NCBI GenBank assembly: GCA_964511535.1
Contig: CAZEFW010000231.1
Coordinates: 1-9,812 of the forward strand
Reading direction: 5' to 3'
Length of the DNA: 9,812 nt
DNA from: CAZCFB01 sp964511535
Lineage (GTDB): Bacteria > Myxococcota_A > Polyangia > GCA-2747355 > CAZCFB01
Part shown: one piece after another, positions 1 to 6,017 of the stretch
Layout: every line of letters begins with the position of its first letter
Position numbering within the stretch: the first letter of the stretch is position 1
Made by a program: the position numbers and the translations under genes
Notes under the pieces: model-generated
What the model was told of the DNA's origin: nothing
Seen by the model: the letters and a program-made list of their open reading frames with translations, nothing else
Database searches by the model: none

Positions 1-4
1 GCGA

Positions 5-20
5 CGCGCCTCCGGCGGAG
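5..20 (-). repeat. 16-bp palindromic module, copy 1
   Basis: Read on the minus strand this is CTCCGCCGGAGGCGCG, containing the small inverted repeat CTCC-GCC-GGAG. The identical 16-mer occurs on the plus strand at 5971-5986. In both places it lies downstream of the 24-bp stem-loop element and of a lipoprotein stop codon. It may be the second half of a composite intergenic repeat. The identity is seen directly; a role is not. Confidence 0.6.
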
Positions 21-74
21 TAGCCCGCCGTCCTCGCCTTGCTGCGCAAGGCTCCGGAAAGCGTTGGCGGGCTA
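21..74 (-). terminator. nested stem-loop over the lipoprotein stop codon, with repeat element copy 1
   Basis: The outer arms TAGCCCGCC (21-29) and GGCGGGCTA (66-74) are perfect 9-bp reverse complements, and the right arm contains the TAG stop codon of the 72-1490 gene. Inside lies GCCTTGC-TGC-GCAAGGC (36-52), a 7-bp stem with a 3-nt loop, at the core of a 24-bp element (33-56). That element is repeated at 5891-5914. There is no U-tract, so it is not a textbook intrinsic terminator. It could equally be a 3'-end stabilising hairpin or an intergenic repeat. Confidence 0.55.
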
Positions 75-1490
75 CTTCTCGAGGGTGTCCCAGTGGCAGG
101 TCCATTCCTTGTTGCCGCATGGGTTGAGGATGCTGCCGCTGTACTTGATGGTCAGCTCGAGGCTGTTCCAGGCCACCTTGCCGGCGCCGCGCTGGGGGGT
201 GTGGGCCTTGACCAGCGGCTCGGCGTGCCAGCCGATGACGCTGGGGCATGAGGTGATGATGCCGAGCTTGCTGTTGAACAGGCAGATGTCCCCCGGCTTG
301 GTGCAGTCGAGCTTGGCGTCCGCGGTCATGGGGCTGGAGATGCCCATCAGGGTGTTGGAGCAGGCGCCGCAGGAGAGGCACTGGGCGTCCTTGCACAGCA
401 CGTTGACGTCGTTCATGTCCATGACCCACTTGTAGGAGAACGCGGGGGACATGGTGCGCGGCGGCCAGATGGCCGGCTTCATCACCATATTGGCCGGGCA
501 GTCGCCGTTCTTGCAGGCGATGGGCACGTCCAGGGTCTGGCCCACGCCGTCGGTGACGGTGACGATGAAGCCGTAGGCCCCCGGCTTGTCCTTTGCCGCG
601 TCGAAGCCCCCGGTGAGGGTACAGCCCGACGGGTCGGAGGAGGCGTAGGCCAGCTTGGTGGGGAAGGTGCCCTGGCCCGGCCCGCTGTAGACCTTGCACG
701 TGTACGGCCCGAGGCCGCCGGTGAACAGCGACGAGACCTTGATCTGACTCGTGGCCGAGCAGGTGGCCTTCATGTAGGGCGTGGCCCCTGGCGACAGGAT
801 CAGCAGGCTGGCCACCGCCAGCTGGTACAGCTTCTGGTTCGAGCGCGGACCGGAGTCGACCTTGATGGTGAGGTTGAAGGCGCCCGAGCTGGTGGGCGTG
901 CCCGTAAAGACGCCGGTGTTGGGATCGATCTTGCCCCAGGGCGGCAGGCTGCCGCTCCACTTGTAGCTCCCCGGCCCGAGGCCGCCGGTGGCGGTGAATG
1001 AGAAGGAGTACGGCTTGTTGATCAGCCCGTTGGGAAGCGGGCTGGAGTTGGTGATCACCACCGCGGGGATCCCCTGATCCGGCGGCACCAGGTCGGGCAA
1101 CATCTGGTCCGGCAGCAGCTGGTCGGGCAGCATCTGGTCTGGCAGCATCTGGTCTGGCAGCATCTGGTCCGGCAGCATCTGGTCGGGCAGCATCTGGTCC
1201 GGCAGCATCTGGTCCGGCCCGGCCATGTCGATTGGAGCCGCGTCGGGCGTCCCCTTGTCCGGCCCCCCGCCGTCCTTCTTGGCGCCGGTGTCCTTTCCGC
1301 CGCCGGTGTCCGCGCCCCCCTTGCTGTCCGCCTTGCCCAGGTCCTTGTTGCCCTGGCCCTGGTCCGCGGCGCCGCCGTCGGTGCCGATGTCGTCGTTGAA
1401 CGCGGGCACGCCGGTGTCGCCGTCGCACGCCGCCAGGGACAGGATGAACAGCGCCGCCGCGGCCGCTGTCAGGGAACGCTTCTGGCTCAT
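72..1490 (-). CDS. Cys-rich lipoprotein with putative Ig domain and LPDQM repeat
   Basis: A 472-aa exported lipoprotein, probably displayed on the cell envelope. Residues 1-21 form a signal peptide ending in the lipobox LAAC, with lipidated Cys22. Residues about 23-85 are Asp/Gly/Lys-rich low complexity, typical of a flexible surface linker. Residues about 92-140 are eight PDQML-type pentapeptides encoded by a 15-bp minisatellite. From about 145 to 230 there is a He_PIG-like putative Ig domain (PNGLINKPYSFSFTATGG followed by GVFTGTPTSSG). The rest is a second beta-rich region and a C-terminal part holding 14 cysteines, including the cluster CKDAQCLSCGAC; these probably form disulfides, though metal binding cannot be excluded. 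The ATG has a GGGAG ribosome site 6 nt upstream and its own promoter at 1517-1546. The PIG domain and lipobox are confident; the function (adhesion or binding) is unknown. Confidence 0.9.
   Translation of the reverse strand: MSQKRSLTAAAAALFILSLAACDGDTGVPAFNDDIGTDGGAADQGQGNKDLGKADSKGGADTGGGKDTGAKKDGGGPDKGTPDAAPIDMAGPDQMLPDQMLPDQMLPDQMLPDQMLPDQMLPDQLLPDQMLPDLVPPDQGIPAVVITNSSPLPNGLINKPYSFSFTATGGLGPGSYKWSGSLPPWGKIDPNTGVFTGTPTSSGAFNLTIKVDSGPRSNQKLYQLAVASLLILSPGATPYMKATCSATSQIKVSSLFTGGLGPYTCKVYSGPGQGTFPTKLAYASSDPSGCTLTGGFDAAKDKPGAYGFIVTVTDGVGQTLDVPIACKNGDCPANMVMKPAIWPPRTMSPAFSYKWVMDMNDVNVLCKDAQCLSCGACSNTLMGISSPMTADAKLDCTKPGDICLFNSKLGIITSCPSVIGWHAEPLVKAHTPQRGAGKVAWNSLELTIKYSGSILNPCGNKEWTCHWDTLEK
1096..1215 (-). 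repeat. 15-bp in-frame minisatellite, 8 units
   Basis: Eight contiguous 15-bp units of the form GGCAGCATCTGGTCC on the plus strand begin at 1096, 1111, 1126, 1141, 1156, 1171, 1186 and 1201. They differ mostly at the last base (C, G or T), with one internal variant (cagcagctg, giving Leu for Met) and one aac variant. On the coding strand each unit encodes one Pro-Asp-Gln-Met-Leu pentapeptide of the lipoprotein. Because the unit is five codons, gain or loss of units keeps the frame. Confidence 0.95.
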
Positions 1491-1496
1491 GGGATA

Positions 1497-1501
1497 CTCC
1501 C
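1497..1501 (-). promoter_or_regulatory. ribosome binding site of the Cys-rich lipoprotein
   Basis: GGGAG on the minus strand, 6 nt before the ATG at 1490. It supports the chosen start, which also gives a complete signal peptide. Confidence 0.65.
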
Positions 1502-1516
1502 TCTGGTTACCTTCAA

Positions 1517-1546
1517 AGTATTTGGGTGTAGCCCGGAGCAGGTCAA
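1517..1546 (-). promoter_or_regulatory. sigma-70-like promoter for the Cys-rich lipoprotein
   Basis: On the minus strand, TTGACC (1546-1541, five of six to the -35 consensus) is followed after 18 nt by AATACT (1522-1517, four of six to the -10). Transcription would start near 1510, leaving a leader of about 20 nt that includes the GGGAG ribosome site. It lies between the TolC-family stop codon (1569) and this gene, suggesting separate transcription. This is a pattern match only. Confidence 0.45.
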
Positions 1547-1552
1547 GCGGCA

Positions 1553-1565
1553 GCCCCGGGGCCCC
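1553..1565 (-). terminator. GC palindromes after the TolC-family gene
   Basis: GCCCCGGGGC (1553-1562) overlaps GGGGCCCC (1558-1565), a few bases beyond the stop codon at 1569-1571 on the minus strand. They could form a strong hairpin ending the TolC-family transcript, but there is no T-tract and the palindromes have almost no loop. A weak call. Confidence 0.25.
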
Positions 1566-1568
1566 ACG

Positions 1569-2897
1569 CTACTTGCGGTCACCGCGCGGCCCGAAGGCGC
1601 CCAGGGCGTGGGCCAGCGACAGGCGCACCACGTCGCGCTGGAACTTGGCGCTCACCAGCTGGATCTCGGCCTCCAGCAGCCGCTGGGACGCGTCCAGCGC
1701 GTCGAGCTGGGTCACCGCCCCCACCTCGTAGCTGGCGTTCATGTCCTGCACCGTGGCCCGGGCCAGCTTCACCGCCTTGCCCGCGCTCACCAGGCCCGCC
1801 TCGGCGGTGGTCAGCTCGCTGCGCAGCTTGACGATCTCCCCCGCGATGCTCGACCGCAGCGCCTCCACCTGGGCCTGCGCCGCGCGGATCTGCGAGGCCG
1901 TGCTCTTGAGGCTGGCGTAGCGATCCCCGCCGTCGTAGATCGGCATGTTCAGGTTGAACAGGAAGTACCAGGTGTCCTGGTCGCCGATGAACCCGGCGGC
2001 CTGGGTCCAGCGGTAGTTCCAGTTCATGTCCAGGGTGGGCAAGAACTGGAGCCACACCGCCAGCCGCCCCTTGCGCGCCGCCTCCACGCCCAGGGCCGCT
2101 GCTCGCACGTCCTGGCGCGACTGCACCGCCTGGTTCAGCTGCTCCTGGTAGCTGCCCGCCGGGGTGGGCGGCTCGGCCGGGCGCTCCACGTCCACCGGCC
2201 CGGGCACGCCGAGCAGGATGGCCAGCTGGTGCCGCGCCGCGTCCAGCGCGTTGCGTGACACCAGGAGCTTCTGCCGGTCCTGGGTCAGCACCAGGTCGGC
2301 GCGCAGCACGATGGAGCGCGCTGCCTGCCCCACCTCCACCTTGGCCCGCGCCGACGCCAGGTGCTTCTCGTCGAGGCCGACCTTGGTCTCCAGGGAGCGC
2401 AGGATCTCCTTCTGACTCACCACGGCGTAGTAGGCCCGCGCCACCTGCAGCAGGAACTCCTGGGTGGAGCGCACCTTGCCCAGCCGCGCCATCTCCACCT
2501 GTTTGTAGGCGGCCTGGATGGCGGGGTAGGCCGGCGCCACCACCAGGGGCAGCTTGATGCTCATGAACATGCCCCACTGGTACTTCTTCTGGAACACCAG
2601 GTCCGGCGTGCCGGCGGGGGCGCCCATCTGGCCCGCCGGGATGATCACCTCATTGTCGTAGATCGACAGGTTCGGCTGCATGTATGCCGTCGGCTTGACC
2701 GCCGTCCAGGTCTTGTAGCGTGACGCCTCGGCCGCGCTGACCCGCTCCTGAAGGATCTTGATGGATGGGTGGTTCTTCATGGCCAGCCGGAACGCCTCGT
2801 CCAGCTTGACCACCCGGCCGGCGGCGGCGGGCGAGGTCCACAGGAGGACCAGCCCGGCCAGGGCCAGCAGGCACGCGCGTCTAAAGCTCGGGCTCAT
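1569..2897 (-). CDS. TolC-family outer membrane efflux protein
   Basis: A 442-aa protein of the outer membrane efflux (OEP) family, the trimeric channel-tunnel that carries substrates across the outer membrane for tripartite or type I exporters. Residues 1-26 are a signal peptide with an Ala-Ala-Ala cleavage region before Gly27. Two OEP repeats follow. Helical stretches (QILQERVSAAEASR-like, about 45-60; 150-215) alternate with beta segments, and the second repeat carries the characteristic motif MPIYDGGDRYASLKSTASQI followed by a long coiled-coil helix. Length is normal for the family. The ATG has AAGGAG 10 nt upstream and a promoter at 2923-2952. The TolC-type outer channel is normally paired with a membrane-fusion protein and an inner pump; none is adjacent here, so it may serve a pump encoded elsewhere. 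The substrate cannot be told. Confidence 0.93.
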   Translation of the reverse strand: MSPSFRRACLLALAGLVLLWTSPAAAGRVVKLDEAFRLAMKNHPSIKILQERVSAAEASRYKTWTAVKPTAYMQPNLSIYDNEVIIPAGQMGAPAGTPDLVFQKKYQWGMFMSIKLPLVVAPAYPAIQAAYKQVEMARLGKVRSTQEFLLQVARAYYAVVSQKEILRSLETKVGLDEKHLASARAKVEVGQAARSIVLRADLVLTQDRQKLLVSRNALDAARHQLAILLGVPGPVDVERPAEPPTPAGSYQEQLNQAVQSRQDVRAAALGVEAARKGRLAVWLQFLPTLDMNWNYRWTQAAGFIGDQDTWYFLFNLNMPIYDGGDRYASLKSTASQIRAAQAQVEALRSSIAGEIVKLRSELTTAEAGLVSAGKAVKLARATVQDMNASYEVGAVTQLDALDASQRLLEAEIQLVSAKFQRDVVRLSLAHALGAFGPRGDRK

Positions 2898-2907
2898 GGC
2901 ATCACCG

Positions 2908-2913
2908 CTCCTT
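2908..2913 (-). promoter_or_regulatory. ribosome binding site of the TolC-family gene
   Basis: AAGGAG on the minus strand, 10 nt before the ATG at 2897. The spacing is a little long but the match is good. An out-of-frame ATG lies between the two and is not the start. Confidence 0.6.
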
Positions 2914-2922
2914 GGGCCGTTG

Positions 2923-2952
2923 ATTATGTGGGCAGGTGGTGGGGAATGACAA
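2923..2952 (-). promoter_or_regulatory. sigma-70-like promoter for the TolC-family gene
   Basis: On the minus strand, TTGTCA (2952-2947) and CATAAT (2928-2923) are separated by 18 nt, each matching consensus at five of six positions. Transcription would start near 2916, just upstream of the AAGGAG site; the start point is approximate. It lies in the divergent 166-bp gap shared with the plus-strand gene at 3064, so the two genes could share regulation. Confidence 0.55.
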
Positions 2953-3049
2953 TGACCTGGGTCTCACATCCCTGGCGGGAGGCGCCGACGCCGGGCCGCG
3001 GGACTCGCCGCGCTCACACTGCGGACCTGCCGCTTCGCCGGTCCTGCGG

Positions 3050-3055
3050 TATAAG
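3050..3055 (+). promoter_or_regulatory. -10-like hexamer immediately before a GTG start (possible leaderless transcript)
   Basis: TATAAG matches the -10 consensus at five of six and ends 8 nt before the GTG at 3064, so transcription would begin only 0-3 nt before the start codon. No Shine-Dalgarno sequence is present. The 17-nt-upstream position (3027-3032, CTGCCG) is a poor -35. An in-frame TAA at 3052-3054 overlaps the box and rules out any start further upstream. Confidence 0.4.
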
Positions 3056-3063
3056 TATCAGCT

Positions 3064-4008
3064 GTGAGTTCGCCCGCTCAATTGCTCCGGAAGGTCGTGC
3101 CCTGGCTCATCGGGCTGGGGCTCCTGGGATACATGTTCTACAAGATCCCGGTGCAGCACTTCCTCGCTGCCCTGGAGCAGAGCCGGATCGGGTGGCTGCT
3201 GCTGGTGATCTTCGTCAGCGGCATCGTCACCCTGCTGGTGGACAGCTGGGCCACGGCGCGGGTGCTGAGCTGGTTCCTCACTCCGGTCACCTTCCGCGAG
3301 CTGGTGCCCGTGCGCGCGGTCACCTACCTGCCCGGAATGATCAACGCCAACCTGGGCCAGGCCGGGATCGTCTACTGGATTCACCGCGTCAAGGGCGCCT
3401 CGGCCCTGGCGGCCACCGGCGTCCAGCTGATGATCATGGGCACCATGCTGTTGGTGCTGTGCTTTATCACCCTGGGGGCGCTGCCCCTGGCCCAGGACAG
3501 CATGGTCCGGCGGGTGGGGCAGGTGTCCGCCGTCCTGCTGGCCGGGGCCTGCGTCTACTTCGTGATCCTGGCCGTGCGCCCGGCGTGGCTCTACCGGCGT
3601 CGGCTGCTCCAGCCCCTGTTCGACGCGGGCGTGTGGGGCCACCTCAAAGCCACCGCGCTGAGGATCCCCCACGTGGCGGCCCTGATCATCGCCCACTGGC
3701 TGGCCATGCTCTGCTTCGACATCACGCCCCCGGCGGCCACTGTCCTGATCCTGATCCCGGCGATCCTGCTGGTGAGCTCCCTGCCGCTGACGCCCATGGG
3801 GATCGGCACCATCCAGGTGGCGGAGGTCTACTTCTTCTCGCCCTTCGCCTCGGGCGCGACCCCCGCCGAGCAGGAGGCTGCCGCGCTGGCCTACAGCATC
3901 GCCCTGCCGGTGCTCATGCTCGGCCTGCACCTGGTGTTCGGCCTCATCTCGTTGCGGTTCATTGGAAGCGATCTCAAGCGCCCTGCTGACCGTCAGAGCG
4001 GCCCCTGA
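3064..4008 (+). CDS. LPG_synthase_TM (MprF/AglD-type, UPF0104) polytopic membrane protein
   Basis: A 314-aa integral membrane protein with about seven to eight hydrophobic segments: roughly residues 12-28, 42-62, 85-100, 118-140, 155-170, 205-240 and 275-300. It resembles the flippase/transmembrane half of MprF and archaeal AglD (LPG_synthase_TM). The C-terminal signature LPLTPMGIGTIQVAEVYFF corresponds to the family's LPxxPGGlGvvE loop. There is no C-terminal aminoacyl-transferase (GNAT-like) domain, so lipid aminoacylation is not predicted. A role in moving or handling a lipid or lipid-linked sugar at the inner membrane is inferred from the family. The GTG at 3064 is the first possible start after an in-frame TAA; the next Met (residue 24) would cut into the first membrane segment. 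The family is fairly sure, the substrate unknown. Confidence 0.85.
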   Translation: MSSPAQLLRKVVPWLIGLGLLGYMFYKIPVQHFLAALEQSRIGWLLLVIFVSGIVTLLVDSWATARVLSWFLTPVTFRELVPVRAVTYLPGMINANLGQAGIVYWIHRVKGASALAATGVQLMIMGTMLLVLCFITLGALPLAQDSMVRRVGQVSAVLLAGACVYFVILAVRPAWLYRRRLLQPLFDAGVWGHLKATALRIPHVAALIIAHWLAMLCFDITPPAATVLILIPAILLVSSLPLTPMGIGTIQVAEVYFFSPFASGATPAEQEAAALAYSIALPVLMLGLHLVFGLISLRFIGSDLKRPADRQSGP

Positions 4009-4055
4009 TCGCCGCTGCCCTTCCCGGGCGTCGCGGCCCACGCGGCAGGCGCTCA

Positions 4056-4085
4056 TTGCGGTGGCGCTCGTTGCTGCTCTAAGAT
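4056..4085 (+). promoter_or_regulatory. promoter-like boxes abutting the start codon (possible leaderless transcript)
   Basis: TAAGAT (4080-4085) fits the TANNNT -10 pattern exactly at -12 to -7 if the A of the ATG at 4092 is +1. A weak -35, TTGCGG (4056-4061), lies 18 nt upstream. There is no purine-rich ribosome site between the box and the ATG. An in-frame TAA (4080-4082) coincides with the box, so translation cannot start earlier. This parallels the arrangement before the 3064 gene. Confidence 0.45.
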
Positions 4086-4091
4086 CATCAG

Positions 4092-5876
4092 ATGCGTCGC
4101 GCCTCACTGCTGATCCTCCCCTTGCTCCTGCCCGCCTGCAGCGGGGCCGAGTTCGGTGAACATCCCGGGGACGGCGGCGGGACCCTGTACGCAATCCGGG
4201 TGGAGCCGGCCAGCGCGGCGCTGACCTTGCAGCACGGCAAGGTGGCGAAGCAGCGCTTCAGGGCGTTCGCGTTTTACGGATCCGGGGCCGTGGCGGGCGA
4301 TGCCCGGGCTCCGGCCAGCGGCGGCGTGGAGGTCACGGGCAAGGTGACCTGGCGGGTGGGCAACCCCCTGGTGGGGCGGTTCGTGGGGCCAGAGCTGCGC
4401 ACCGAGGTGCTGTCGGGAGGCAAGGCCGTCGCGGCGGGGCAGGGGGGCGTGTCAACAGTGACGGCCGCCCTGGGCGGCGTGACCGGGCAGGCCACGGTGA
4501 AGGTGAAGCTGTTGCGGCGGTTCTACGCGGGGGGCGCCGCGGCCGGAGCGGAGAAGAAGTTCGGCGGCCCGGCGGCGCCCAAGCGGGCCCCGAAGCTGCT
4601 CTACCCTGGCGACGGCGTGCTGGTGCCGCCCAACATGCGGCAGCTCGACGTCCAGTGGACCAAGGAGAGCGGCAACGACCTGTTCGAGGTGGCCTTCACC
4701 GGTGAGCTGTGCGACGTGCGCGTCTACACCAGGCAGCGGTCGTACAACCTCAGCGGCAAGGCCTGGCAGGCGGTGGCCTGGTCCAGCCGCGAGTCCGAGG
4801 TGAAGGTGCGGGTGCGGGGCACATCGGGCGCCAAGGCTGGCGCCGGGGTCGGCACCTCCGCGGCGGCCACCCTCAAGGTGGGCAAGATGGACGTCAAGGG
4901 GGGCCTCTACTTCTGGGTTGTGGGGCCCAAGGCCGGGTCGATCCACCGCTACGACTTTTCCAGGGCCAACGCCAAGACCGAGGTGTTCTTCGGCCCGAAG
5001 CAGGGCAAGGGGTGCGTGGGCTGCCACTCCCTCAGCCGGGACGGGACGCGCATCGCGTTCACCAGCGAGGGCGGCCTGGGGCCGGCGTCGGTCTACGACG
5101 TGGCCACGCGCAAGCCGATCCTCGACGGCAAGTTCAAGGCCAGCGTCTACACCTTCTCCCCCGACGGCAAGCAGGTGGCCTACACCTACCTCGGCAACAT
5201 CTTCCGGCGGGAGGTGAGCAGCGGCAAGCAGCTGGGCCAGGCGGTGTGGGCCGCGGCGCCCACCACCCACCCGGACTGGTCCCCGGACGGCAAGACCCTG
5301 GTGTTCACCCTGGCCACCATGGCCGGCTTCGACAACGACCTGCACCTCAAGGGCGGCAGCATCGCCACCGCCACCCTCAAGGCGGACGGCGACTGGTCCA
5401 AGCCCAAGGTGATCGTCAAGGGCGCTCAGGGGGTGAACAACTACTACCCGAGCTTCTCGCCGGGCGGGCAGTGGATCCTGTTCAACCGGTCGTCGGGCGA
5501 CAGCTATGCCGACGAGGACGCCAACCTGTTCGTGGTGCCCGTGGCCGGCGGAAAGCCCATCGCCCTAGGCAAGATCAACGGCGCCAAGCAGTCCAACTCC
5601 TGGGGCCGCTGGAGCCCGTTCACCCAGGTCTACAAGGGGAGCGTGCTGTACTGGCTCACCTTCTCGTCGGTGCGGGACTACGGCTACAAGCTGAAGAACG
5701 CCGGCGTGACGCCCTACGAGGCCAAGGCGCCGCAGATCTGGATGGCGGCCTTCAGCCGGGACCGGGCGCTCAAGGGGCTCGACCCATCATACTCGCCGTT
5801 CTGGCTGCCGGTGCAGGACGTCACCAAGCACAACCACATCGCCCAGTGGACCACCAAGGTGGTGGACCTGAAATAG
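4092..5876 (+). CDS. Ig-like / CxxCH / PD40 beta-propeller lipoprotein
   Basis: A 594-aa exported lipoprotein. Residues 1-15 form a short signal peptide with the lipobox LPAC and lipidated Cys16. Residues about 35-150 look like a bacterial Ig-like (Big_2-type) domain starting IRVEPASAALTL and ending TGQATVKVKL. Residues about 165-275 are beta-rich, fibronectin-like. Then comes GCVGCHSLSRDGTRIAF: a heme-type CxxCH (Cys308, Cys311, His312) directly fused to the first PD40/TolB-like blade. Further blades follow with FSPDGKQVAY, WSPDGKTLVF and FSPGGQWILF, and a C-terminal segment runs to residue 594. PD40 propellers typically bind proteins or ligands in the periplasm or at the outer membrane. The single CxxCH could bind covalent c-type heme, but whether this family does so is uncertain. 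It is followed by the 24-bp stem-loop element 14 nt after the stop. Confidence 0.88.
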   Translation: MRRASLLILPLLLPACSGAEFGEHPGDGGGTLYAIRVEPASAALTLQHGKVAKQRFRAFAFYGSGAVAGDARAPASGGVEVTGKVTWRVGNPLVGRFVGPELRTEVLSGGKAVAAGQGGVSTVTAALGGVTGQATVKVKLLRRFYAGGAAAGAEKKFGGPAAPKRAPKLLYPGDGVLVPPNMRQLDVQWTKESGNDLFEVAFTGELCDVRVYTRQRSYNLSGKAWQAVAWSSRESEVKVRVRGTSGAKAGAGVGTSAAATLKVGKMDVKGGLYFWVVGPKAGSIHRYDFSRANAKTEVFFGPKQGKGCVGCHSLSRDGTRIAFTSEGGLGPASVYDVATRKPILDGKFKASVYTFSPDGKQVAYTYLGNIFRREVSSGKQLGQAVWAAAPTTHPDWSPDGKTLVFTLATMAGFDNDLHLKGGSIATATLKADGDWSKPKVIVKGAQGVNNYYPSFSPGGQWILFNRSSGDSYADEDANLFVVPVAGGKPIALGKINGAKQSNSWGRWSPFTQVYKGSVLYWLTFSSVRDYGYKLKNAGVTPYEAKAPQIWMAAFSRDRALKGLDPSYSPFWLPVQDVTKHNHIAQWTTKVVDLK

Positions 5877-5914
5877 CGCGACCTTCATCGCGGAGCCTTG
5901 CGCAGCAAGGCGAG
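5877..5914 (+). terminator. double stem-loop downstream of the PD40 lipoprotein, with repeat element copy 2
   Basis: Directly after the TAG stop, CGCGA (5877-5881) pairs with TCGCG (5888-5892). It is followed by GCCTTGC-GCA-GCAAGGC (5895-5911), a perfect 7-bp stem with a 3-nt loop. The 24 bases 5891-5914 are the exact reverse complement of 33-56 near the left edge. There is no T-tract. It lies between converging genes and could act for both strands as a terminator or as a 3'-end stabiliser. Confidence 0.55.
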
Positions 5915-5970
5915 CAGTGAGTCGTTCATCCCGCAAGGGCCGCGGAGCGGGCCGAGGACAGCCGAACGCG

Positions 5971-5986
5971 CTCCGCCGGAGGCGCG
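5971..5986 (+). repeat. 16-bp palindromic module, copy 2
   Basis: CTCCGCCGGAGGCGCG, identical to the minus strand of 5-20. Here it sits 56 nt after the end of the 24-bp element, against 12 nt in copy 1. The rest of the 141-bp convergent gap (5877-6017) holds further short GC-rich inverted repeats and no gene. Confidence 0.6.
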
Positions 5987-6017
5987 AGGCGCGTGCACCG
6001 CGACCCGGCTCGCCGGC

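Noticed and set aside
1096..1215. Possible CRISPR array
   Set aside because: Units are contiguous 15-mers with no unique spacers and lie in frame within a coding sequence.
2769..3989. Long plus-strand open frame of about 400 codons overlapping the membrane protein gene
   Set aside because: Its product is Arg/Pro/Gly-rich with no recognisable domain, while the overlapping frame at 3064 gives clear membrane segments and a family signature. It is a high-GC shadow frame.
3064..4008. Full MprF lysyl-phosphatidylglycerol synthase
   Set aside because: Only the transmembrane part is present; the soluble aminoacyl-transferase domain is missing.
3058..4194. Minus-strand open frame of 378 codons opposite the membrane protein
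   Set aside because: Low-complexity His/Gln/Asp/Gly composition typical of the complement of a high-GC gene; no domain.
4709..5920. Plus-strand open frame of 403 codons inside the PD40 lipoprotein
   Set aside because: Frame-shifted shadow of the 4092-5876 gene with Arg/Gln/Gly-rich product and no motifs.
5877..6017. tRNA or small RNA gene in the convergent gap
   Set aside because: Short hairpins are present but no cloverleaf, no TTCGANNC-type motif and no promoter; the structure is explained by the repeat element.
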